A stretch of 64,000 bases of DNA from an uncultured Coriobacteriaceae bacterium (GTDB lineage: Bacteria > Actinomycetota > Coriobacteriia > Coriobacteriales > Atopobiaceae), in contig CACYWP010000015.1 of the NCBI GenBank assembly GCA_902778135.1, forward strand, positions 19,656 to 83,655, given 5' to 3'. The notes under the pieces were generated by a model. It was not told where the DNA came from, did no database searches, and saw only the letters and a program-made list of their open reading frames with translations. A program made the position numbers and the translations under genes. Position 1 is the first letter of the stretch. Each line of letters opens with the position of its first letter. Below are positions 43,406 through 50,732 of the stretch, in pieces.

Positions 43406-44974
43406 ATGGCAACGGACAGCTCGAAGAAGCCCACACGGCGCAAGCCGACGAAGCGTGCGGCAGCCAGGCCCACCACGACCGCGGACTCCCACTACTCCAA
43501 GCTCACCCGCAAGGCGTACGCGGACGGATCGCGGACGAGGCGCTCGCGAGAGTCCGCCTCGGGCACCCAACGCAGCGCAACCAAGGCGATGGGCTCCCGG
43601 CAGGCGTCCCAGCGCACCGGGCAGGGCGCTCGACGCCAAGGTGGCGCCACCCAGGCAGGCTCCACCGCCAGGAAGGCGACCAGCTACGAGAGCCTCTCGA
43701 CCGGCACCAAGCGCAAGGTGTACGGCAAGCGCGAACCCCGGCGCCAGCAGCGGTCCGGAAACATCCTCAGCACCGTCCTCGGCATCGCCGTCATCGCCGC
43801 GTTCATCCTGGCCGGGGCACTCTTCTGGACGCATCGCTCCGTCAACGTCACGGTCAACGGCGAGCATGAGAAGATCCGGATCAACTCGACGCTGGAAAGC
43901 GTCCACGACAAGCTGAAGATCCAGACCAAGCCGGGCGACTTCGTCTCGGTGGCGGGCAACGTCCTGGCGAAGGACGAGGGGTATCCCTTCTCCGCCAGCA
44001 TCGACGGCACCGAGTTGACCCACGAGCAGCTGGAGGAGTATCGCGTCCGCGGCGGCGAGCAGATCGAGATCTACGACGGCGGCAGCCGCGTCGAGGACTA
44101 CGACATCACGTATCGCGAGGCCCAACCCAAGATCGTCTTCGAGGGCAGCTGGGGTTCGGTCAGCTTCGTGAAGCAATGGGGCCGTCCGGGAAAGCAGGAG
44201 GTGCGCAAGGGCAAGGAGTCCGGCGACACCGCAGACGGAGACTGGGTCGAGGAGCTGCAGGACTGCATCATCAAGACGAAGAACATCGAGCCCGCCGACG
44301 GCAGGAAGCTCGTCGCGCTGACCTTCGACGACGGTCCCGCTGCCACCTACACCGAGGCCTATCTCGACATCCTCGACCGCTACGGGGCAAAGGCGACCTT
44401 CTTCAACCTCTCCGAGAACGAGTCCGAGTATCCCGAGCTGGCCCAGAAGGTCGCCGCGTCGGGCAACCAGATCGTCAGCCACACCAACCAGCACCTGCAG
44501 CTGAGCACCTTGGACAAGAGCAGCTTCCTCTACGAGCTCACCAGCGCGCGCGAGACCATCTCGCAGGTCGCCGGTGTCGACACCACGATCATCCGTCCCC
44601 CGTACGGCGACTTCAACCAGAACTGCTGGCTGATGAGCGACGGAGAGCTGAGCGCCTCGATCCTGTGGAACCAGGACACGCTGGACTGGTCGATGCCTGG
44701 CGTCGACGTCATCGTCGAGAACGCGCTGGCCGACATGACGTCCGGCTCCATCATCCTCATGCATGACGGAGGCGGCAACCGCGAGCAGGACATCGAGGCC
44801 CTGCCGCGCATCATCGAGAGCCTTCAGTCCGACGGGTACGAGCTGGTCACGCTCAGCGAGCTGCTGGCCTCCGACCCCGAGGTGCCCGCTGACGTCGCCG
44901 CAGGCAACGCCCAGATGCCCGCGGACGCGGTATGGCCGCTCGAGATCGGAGAGGCGACCATCGACGTCGGATAG
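43406..44974 (+). CDS. Membrane-anchored polysaccharide deacetylase (NodB/CE4)
   Basis: The 522-residue protein has a long, very basic cytoplasmic N terminus (about 1-115, many Arg, Lys, Ser, Thr), one membrane helix (LSTVLGIAVIAAFILAGALF), a beta-rich domain (about 140-275) and a CE4/NodB domain (about 295-490). The catalytic motifs are there: TFDDGP (motif 1), SHTNQHLQL in place of HSxxH (motif 2), RPPYG (motif 3), a DTLDW motif and ILMHDGG (motif 5). It probably N-deacetylates peptidoglycan or a surface polysaccharide. The ATG at 43406 has only GGGACGACATC before it. A terminator follows. Confidence 0.9.
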   Translation: MATDSSKKPTRRKPTKRAAARPTTTADSHYSKLTRKAYADGSRTRRSRESASGTQRSATKAMGSRQASQRTGQGARRQGGATQAGSTARKATSYESLSTGTKRKVYGKREPRRQQRSGNILSTVLGIAVIAAFILAGALFWTHRSVNVTVNGEHEKIRINSTLESVHDKLKIQTKPGDFVSVAGNVLAKDEGYPFSASIDGTELTHEQLEEYRVRGGEQIEIYDGGSRVEDYDITYREAQPKIVFEGSWGSVSFVKQWGRPGKQEVRKGKESGDTADGDWVEELQDCIIKTKNIEPADGRKLVALTFDDGPAATYTEAYLDILDRYGAKATFFNLSENESEYPELAQKVAASGNQIVSHTNQHLQLSTLDKSSFLYELTSARETISQVAGVDTTIIRPPYGDFNQNCWLMSDGELSASILWNQDTLDWSMPGVDVIVENALADMTSGSIILMHDGGGNREQDIEALPRIIESLQSDGYELVTLSELLASDPEVPADVAAGNAQMPADAVWPLEIGEATIDVG

Positions 44975-45015
44975 GTGCCAAAAGCCCTTCGTGTGAAGGC
45001 AAGATGGAACATCTT

Positions 45016-45049
45016 GGCCCCCGCGCGCTCGTGCGAGCGTGCGGGGGCC
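45016..45049 (+). terminator. Terminator of the polysaccharide deacetylase gene
   Basis: A strong GC stem (GGCCCCCGC and complement, with an inner GCTCG/CGAGC stem) followed by TTCCTGTC, 42 bases past the stop. Confidence 0.75.
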
Positions 45050-45190
45050 TTCCTGTCGCATGCCCTGCCTGCCGTTTCCGTGTCCCGTGCAAGGCCCGTG
45101 CGACCTTCTGGCAACTGGGCGCACAGCGAAATGCGAGTTGGCCCGCGTAGTCTTCCTCCCCACGAATGGGCTCGACAGAGAGGACCAACT

Positions 45191-46822
45191 ATGCGACAAG
45201 GCACTGCAAGGAACGACGGCACGCTAGGATGCCGGCAAGCGGCCTCGGAACCGGCCACAACCAGGAAGACGGCTGCCACAGTCTGGCTCACCATGGTGTG
45301 CCTTGCGCTGTCCCTGCTCTTGACCGGTACCCCGACCAGGGCATTCGCCGAGGAGGGGGCGGCGCCGAACGAGGCGGAAGAGGGGCTGGCTGGAGAGGAG
45401 GCCATGGCGAACGGGGAGCCGACCGCAGACGTGGGACTGGCCGAGCCGCCCATGCTCGCAGACCTTCAGGCTCTGGCCACGGACGCCGCAACCAAGGCGC
45501 ATCTCGCACCGGCAACGGGACGACGCACGGTCATCGACGTCCTGTCCTACCACGGCCTGACGCCCGGAACCGCCTATGAGGTGATCGGCAGCCTCCATAT
45601 CGTCGCGGATGACGGCTCGGATGGGGGCGTGCTCGCCGATGACGAGGGCTCACCCATCATGGCACGAGAGACCATGACGCCCGAGGAGGCCGAAGGGACG
45701 GCCCAGCTCTCCTTCGAGCTGGATGCGAGCAAGCTGGCAGGACGACGCGTCGTCGCCTTCGTACAGGTCTACGCCAACGACACGCTGGTGATGGAGCACG
45801 CCGACCTGGACGATGGGCAACAGGCCGTCTCCTTCGTGCGCATGACGTCTGCGCTGTCGGACGCGCGGACCGGGGGACGCCTCTCCGAGGCCGCAGCCGA
45901 CGCCAAGCTGGTCGACACCATCTCGTACGAGGGCCTCCTCGTGGGTCAGACCTATACCTGCACCGTCACCCCTCGCGTCGAGGGGCCCGAGACGGGGCAG
46001 GATGGCGGGACGGACGAGCTGCCCAAGGCCAGCCTCACCTTCGTTCCCGAGAGCCCCGACGGTTCGGTCGAGGTGTCGCTGGAGCTGGACACCACCTCGC
46101 ATGCGGGAAAGGTCCTGTCGACGGACGAGCGCATCGAGCTTGCCGGCGACGAGGGGGCGACGCTCGTTGCCAGCAGCTCGGACTTCGCCGACACCGCACA
46201 GTCGGTGAGCGTCGTCGCCATCTCGACCGAGCTGACCGACAGGGCGGACGGGGACCACATGCTGTCCGACGGGCAGGTCACGCTCGTCGACACCATCAGC
46301 TACCAGGGACTGGTTCCCGGCGACACCTATACGATCGTGGGCACCATCCATCTGCGCGCCAAGGACGGTTCCGACGCGGGCGCGCTCACGGGAAGGGACG
46401 GCAAGGACCTGACGGCAAGCAGGGAGTTCACCCCCGAAAAGACGGACGGCACGGTCGCGCTCGAGCTCTCCCTGGATGCAGGCGACCTGGGCGATGGGGT
46501 CGCCGTCGCCTTCGAGGTGCTGTACGAGGGCGACGTGCGCATCGCCTCGCACGAGGACATCTCCGACGACGACCAGGCGGTGGCAAGGCAGGCTGCGGGG
46601 CAGGCCCTTGCTCCCACGGGCACCATGGCGGGAACGACGGGGCCTGCGGGATCCGGAACGGGAGAGCTGCTGCCACAGACCGGTCGCCTCCCCCTGGCAT
46701 ATGCCCTGATCGCCGGAGGGTCCGCCACGGCAGTCGCGGGCGGCATGGCCCTTTCCATCGCACGCCGCAAGGGGCTCGAGCTGCCGCATTCCTACCGTCG
46801 GCGCCGTCATTACGTTGCCTGA
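45191..46822 (+). CDS. VaFE-repeat LPxTG surface protein
   Basis: The 543-residue secreted protein has a Sec signal ending near TRAFAEE (about residue 53), then three VaFE/T-Q ester-type repeats (about 85-215, 216-330, 331-485). Each starts with the DTxSYxGLxPGxxYxVxG block (RTVIDVLSYHGLTPGTAYEV; LVDTISYEGLLVGQTYTC; LVDTISYQGLVPGDTYTI). Repeats 1 and 3 end in DLDDGQQAV and DISDDDQAV; the second ends less typically in DFADTAQSV. The Gln there forms the intramolecular Thr-Gln ester that stiffens such fibres. The C terminus has LPQTG, a membrane helix and a basic tail. The downstream sortase likely anchors it. The ATG at 45191 follows AGAGG. Confidence 0.9.
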   Translation: MRQGTARNDGTLGCRQAASEPATTRKTAATVWLTMVCLALSLLLTGTPTRAFAEEGAAPNEAEEGLAGEEAMANGEPTADVGLAEPPMLADLQALATDAATKAHLAPATGRRTVIDVLSYHGLTPGTAYEVIGSLHIVADDGSDGGVLADDEGSPIMARETMTPEEAEGTAQLSFELDASKLAGRRVVAFVQVYANDTLVMEHADLDDGQQAVSFVRMTSALSDARTGGRLSEAAADAKLVDTISYEGLLVGQTYTCTVTPRVEGPETGQDGGTDELPKASLTFVPESPDGSVEVSLELDTTSHAGKVLSTDERIELAGDEGATLVASSSDFADTAQSVSVVAISTELTDRADGDHMLSDGQVTLVDTISYQGLVPGDTYTIVGTIHLRAKDGSDAGALTGRDGKDLTASREFTPEKTDGTVALELSLDAGDLGDGVAVAFEVLYEGDVRIASHEDISDDDQAVARQAAGQALAPTGTMAGTTGPAGSGTGELLPQTGRLPLAYALIAGGSATAVAGGMALSIARRKGLELPHSYRRRRHYVA

Positions 46823-46826
46823 CGCC

Positions 46827-47674
46827 ATGGCACGCGCACGACGCGCCAGACGGCTGGGGCAGTGGGGCGGACGGCTCGCCGTCGCATGGGGTGTCCTCAG
46901 CAGCTTGTACGGGGTGCACCTGCTGCTCTTGCAGCAGGTGCAGTCCCAACGCTATGACAGCCTTGCGACCATGACGACCGTACGAGACAGGGAGGGTGGA
47001 CCCGAGGCGCAGCCACGTCCCCTGGATGACACCCGATCCGAGGGCGTCATCGCCTGGGGGGACCTGCTGGCACAGAACCACGACCTCGTCGCCTGGATGC
47101 AGGTGGAAGGCACGTCCATCGACTACCCGGTCGTCTCCCCCTCCGATGGGGACATGGCGTACTACCTCGGGCATGACTTCTGGAGGGCGGAGAGCGACGC
47201 AGGCTGCCCCTTCCTCGACCACAGGTCCGATGCCAACGGGCGGCACGCCATGGTCTATGCCCACCACATGGGAGCGAGCAGGTCCATGTTCTCCGAGCTG
47301 TGCGACTGTCACCTACAGCAGCGCTTCGACACCCTTGGACGGCTGTCCTGGTCTACCCCCGAAGCGGGCACGCACGCCCTCCGGCCGCTCTGTGCCCTGA
47401 GCGAGGACAGCTCCTGGCAGGGCATCCAGCGCTTCTCGTTCGATGAGGGCGAGCTGCATGCATGGCTGGCGGGACTCTGTGCCCAGGCAAGCGCCTTGGC
47501 ACCAGACAGCGATGGCCTCATCGCCTCGTCCACGCATGCCGTGACCCTGGTGACCTGCTCGTCCGCACTGCCGGGCCAAAGCGCCCGCACGATCGTCGTC
47601 TTCGTCGACGGCGAAGGGGGCGACGCCTGCAACGGCGCCGCCCCCGCCTCGATACCCCTGTCGCCAGAAGATGA
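46827..47674 (+). CDS. Class B sortase, reading frame without its own stop codon
   Basis: The sortase domain covers the first about 270 residues: one membrane helix (LAVAWGVLSSLYGVHLLLL), WMQVEGTSIDYPVV, YLGHDFW, catalytic His in MVYAHHMG, Cys in VTLVTCSS (codon 47556-47558) and Arg in GQSARTIVVF. It should attach the upstream LPQTG protein to the wall. It starts 4 bases after that gene's stop (ATG 46827; TTG 46815 possible), without a clear ribosome binding site. No stop codon occurs in this frame until 50567, far into the antisense of the ATPase gene; the end given is the first stop in another frame (TGA at 47672). Stop loss or a sequence error is likely. Confidence 0.75.
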
Positions 47675-47675
47675 C

Positions 47676-50177
47676 CTACCAGCGGAACTTGGACCTTGCC
47701 ATCAGGCGCATGCCGTTGAGGATGACGATGAGCGCGACGCCCGTGTCGGCGAAGACTGCGGCACCCATGCCGGCAATGCCCGCTATGACCAGCACGAACA
47801 CGAGAACCTTGATCCCGATGGCAAAGGCGATGTTCTCACGCACCACATGCATGGTCTTCGTCGCCAGCTCGAAGAACACGGGCAGCTGCCCCAGGTCGTC
47901 CGACAGAAGGGCGACATCCGCGACCTCGAGGGCGGTGTCGGAGGCAGCAGCCCCCATCGTGATGCCGAGGTCTGCGGCGGCCAACGCGGGCGCATCGTTG
48001 ATGCCGTCGCCCACCATGGCCACGACCTGACCGGCCTGCTGCAGGTCGCGCAGGTGGGAGACCTTCGCGTCGGGCAGCAGCTCGGCGGCGTAGCCGTCCA
48101 CGCCAGCCTGGCGGGCCATCGCTGCGGCAGCGTGCCTGTTGTCGCCCGTCAGCATCACCGTCTTCTGGATGCCCGCGTTGGCAAGGGACCGCATGGCATA
48201 GTGAGTCGTCCCGCGGATGGTGTCGGCGACGCCGATGACACCCGCGACATGTCCGCCGCCGCAGACCACCAGCGCGCTGGCGCCTGCGGCACCCAGGCGC
48301 TCCACCACCCGGGCGACGCCATCGCCGACGCGGGCGTGTTCGCGGGCGAAGGAGAGCTTGCCCACCAGATACTCGACGCCGTCGACGTCGGCGAGCATGC
48401 CGCTGGCCGGGATCTCCTGCACCTGGCTGGCCATGGCCACTGCGATGCCCCTCTGCGCCGCACAGGCCGCCACCGCGCGTGCGAGCGGATGGGTGGACGA
48501 GGCCTCCAGCGTCGCGGCAATCTGCAGGACGTCCTGCTCGGTTGCGCCATTGAAGCAGACGACCTCTGTCACGGAGGGCTGTCCCGTGGTCAGGGTGCCC
48601 GTCTTGTCGAAGGCGACGGTCGTCACCTTGGTCGCGATGTCGAAGTAGGCGCCACCCTTCACCAGCACGCCGTTCTTGGCGGCACGCGTCAGCGCGGACA
48701 CGAAGGACACGGGGGTCGATATGACCAGGGCGCATGGGCAGGCCACCACCAGCAGCGACAGGGCGCGGTAGACCCAGTCGTGCCACACGGCCCCCGAGAA
48801 CCCGGCAAAGAGGCTGACGACCAGCGGCACCGCGATGCCCACGACCAAGGCCCCACAGATCACGATTGGCGTGTAGGCGGCGGCGAAGCGGTCGACGAAG
48901 CTCTCGTACGGCGCCTTCTGCGCCTGGGCGCCCTGCACCATGGAGATGATCCGCGCCAAGGTCGTGCAATCCTCGTCGGCAGTGACCTCGATGTCGACGG
49001 CCGTGCTCGTGTTCAACGAACCCGCGTAGACCTCCTGGCCCACCCCCTTGTCCTGGGGGATGCTCTCGCCCGTGACGGGCGCCTCGTTGAACGCGGACGA
49101 ACCCCTGATGATGGTTCCGTCGAGCGGCACGCGCTCACCGGGAAGGATGCGGATGCGCTCCCCCTCCTCGACCTCGGCAACCTCGACGTCGTTGGTCAGC
49201 CCGTAGTCGTCAATGACGTGCGCGACATCCGGCGTCAGGTCCATCAGCTCCTTGATGGAACCGGAGGTCTTGCGCATGGACCACCCTTCCAGCCACTCGC
49301 CCACCTGGTCGAGGAAGATGACGATGGCAGCATCGCGGAAGACCTCCGCATCGCCGAGGAATCCCATGATCAGGCCACCGATGACCGCAATGCCCATCAG
49401 GACGTTCATATCGGCCGTGCGGCGCCTGAGCGCCGCCAAGACCATAGGGGCTATGAAGACCAGCCCGGCGACGGCAGCGACGACATAGAGCACGATGGCC
49501 ACCGTGGCGGCGTGGGCGAGCAGGTCGGCCACGAGCCCCATGGCCAGCGCGACGCCCGAGATGCCCATCAGCAGATGCTCGCGGCGCTCGACGTACCAAG
49601 GGCGCTCCGCCTCCAGGGCGATGCGCTCCCCCTCGGACAGCTCCAGGTCCTGACCACAGGAGCGCACGCAGGCCAGCACCTGGCGCTTGCACTCGTCGAT
49701 GGTCACATTCTCCTCGGCAATGACCTCGAGCGTCGCCGTGGCGTAGACCAGCCGTGCGTCCTCGACGCAGGGCAGCATGCGCACGGCGTTTTGGGTCCCC
49801 TGTGCGCAGCTGGGGCAGTCGATGCCCAGCACGTGATAGGAGAAGCTCGGCGCCTCCTCCAGCTCGCGCTCGACGATGGGACCATGGTCGTGGCAGTGGC
49901 AGTGCCCGTCATGACAGCAATCGTCATGGTCATGGTCATGGTCGCAGCAGCCTTCGTGGTCATGGTCGTGGCCGTGGTCGCAGCAGCCTTCGTGGTCGTG
50001 GTCATGGCCGCAGCAGTCGTCATGATCGCAGTGGTCATGCCCGTGCCCGTGGTCATGCTCGTGCCCGTGATTGTGTCCGTGTCCGTGATTGTGTCCGTGT
50101 CCGTGATCGTGCCCGCAAGCGCACTCGTCAGCCCGCACGTCATCCAGCACGGCAGCTGCGCTACCCTCGTGTGCCAT
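47676..50177 (-). CDS. Heavy-metal P1B-type ATPase with His-rich N terminus (Zn/Cd export)
   Basis: The 833-residue metal pump has an extraordinary metal-binding N terminus: residues 20-98 are mainly His, Asp, Gly and Cys in near-repeats (GHDHDHEGCCDHGHDHDHEG). A heavy-metal-associated domain follows (about 105-175, LGIDCPSCAQGTQNAV). The catalytic core has TGES, the membrane metal site ACPCALVIS, DKTGTLTTG, the HP site STHPLA and GDGINDAPA. CPC with an SmtB-type repressor argues for Zn/Cd/Co export rather than copper. It is cotranscribed with the ArsR gene (3-base gap); GGAAGGGGAG precedes the ATG at 50177. Its 3' end faces the sortase. Confidence 0.95.
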   Translation of the reverse strand: MAHEGSAAAVLDDVRADECACGHDHGHGHNHGHGHNHGHEHDHGHGHDHCDHDDCCGHDHDHEGCCDHGHDHDHEGCCDHDHDHDDCCHDGHCHCHDHGPIVERELEEAPSFSYHVLGIDCPSCAQGTQNAVRMLPCVEDARLVYATATLEVIAEENVTIDECKRQVLACVRSCGQDLELSEGERIALEAERPWYVERREHLLMGISGVALAMGLVADLLAHAATVAIVLYVVAAVAGLVFIAPMVLAALRRRTADMNVLMGIAVIGGLIMGFLGDAEVFRDAAIVIFLDQVGEWLEGWSMRKTSGSIKELMDLTPDVAHVIDDYGLTNDVEVAEVEEGERIRILPGERVPLDGTIIRGSSAFNEAPVTGESIPQDKGVGQEVYAGSLNTSTAVDIEVTADEDCTTLARIISMVQGAQAQKAPYESFVDRFAAAYTPIVICGALVVGIAVPLVVSLFAGFSGAVWHDWVYRALSLLVVACPCALVISTPVSFVSALTRAAKNGVLVKGGAYFDIATKVTTVAFDKTGTLTTGQPSVTEVVCFNGATEQDVLQIAATLEASSTHPLARAVAACAAQRGIAVAMASQVQEIPASGMLADVDGVEYLVGKLSFAREHARVGDGVARVVERLGAAGASALVVCGGGHVAGVIGVADTIRGTTHYAMRSLANAGIQKTVMLTGDNRHAAAAMARQAGVDGYAAELLPDAKVSHLRDLQQAGQVVAMVGDGINDAPALAAADLGITMGAAASDTALEVADVALLSDDLGQLPVFFELATKTMHVVRENIAFAIGIKVLVFVLVIAGIAGMGAAVFADTGVALIVILNGMRLMARSKFRW

Positions 50178-50180
50178 AGC

Positions 50181-50534
50181 CTACTCCCCTTCCACCGAAA
50201 CGGCCTCGGCAGCATGCTCCAGACCCACGCGCATCAGCGTGGCCACATGCTCGTCTGCCAGCGAATAGATGACCCGTTGCCCGTCCCTGCGCGCAAAGAC
50301 CAGCCCGCGGTCGCGCAGCAGCCGCAATTGGTGCGAGATGGCAGACTGTGTGACATGGCAGAGGTCCTTCAGCTCGGACACGCTGCGGCTGCCCACGCAC
50401 AGGGACGAGAGAATCTGAAACCTGGTGTAGTCGGACAGCGCATCGAATATCTGCGTTGCCTCGTAGACGATGTCCTCGTTGCTCAAATAGTTCGCTATGG
50501 TCTCGTCCATCTCGACGACATGCTCCTCGCGCAT
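50181..50534 (-). CDS. SmtB/CzrA-type ArsR-family zinc-responsive repressor
   Basis: The 117-residue winged-helix repressor has VTQSAISHQLRLLRDRGLV as its DNA-recognition helix region. Near the C terminus, LADEHVATLMRVGLEHAAE contains the exact alpha-5 metal site pattern DxHx10HxxE of SmtB (Asp, His, His, Glu). The alpha-3N Cys site of CadC/ArsR is absent, so the protein should sense zinc (or cobalt), not cadmium or arsenite. It precedes the ATPase gene and lies behind a promoter overlapping an operator (50566-50594). Confidence 0.93.
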   Translation of the reverse strand: MREEHVVEMDETIANYLSNEDIVYEATQIFDALSDYTRFQILSSLCVGSRSVSELKDLCHVTQSAISHQLRLLRDRGLVFARRDGQRVIYSLADEHVATLMRVGLEHAAEAVSVEGE

Positions 50535-50565
50535 GGCACCACCTTTCGCATTGCTTTACAAAACT

Positions 50566-50594
50566 AATATATGAGCATCTGTTCATATTTTCAA
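50566..50594 (-). promoter_or_regulatory. Promoter overlapped by an SmtB/CzrA-type operator
   Basis: On the minus strand -35 TTGAAA (50594-50589) and -10 TATATT (50571-50566) are 17 bp apart. The spacer is filled by the 12-2-12-type palindrome ATATGAGCATCTGTTCATAT (50569-50588), close to the TGAACA-n-TGTTCA operator of SmtB/CzrA repressors. Repressor binding would block RNA polymerase, and zinc would release it. Confidence 0.88.
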
Positions 50595-50732
50595 GACTGA
50601 ATTCGGTCCATTCGCTCATCGTCACAAACACGCCGCCTGCCGCACGGACGGAGCAGTCGCTTGCGTCCAAAGTTGTGAACCATCGATGCCTCGGATGAGA
50701 GGTGCGCAGATGATGGGTATACACTTCTACAT

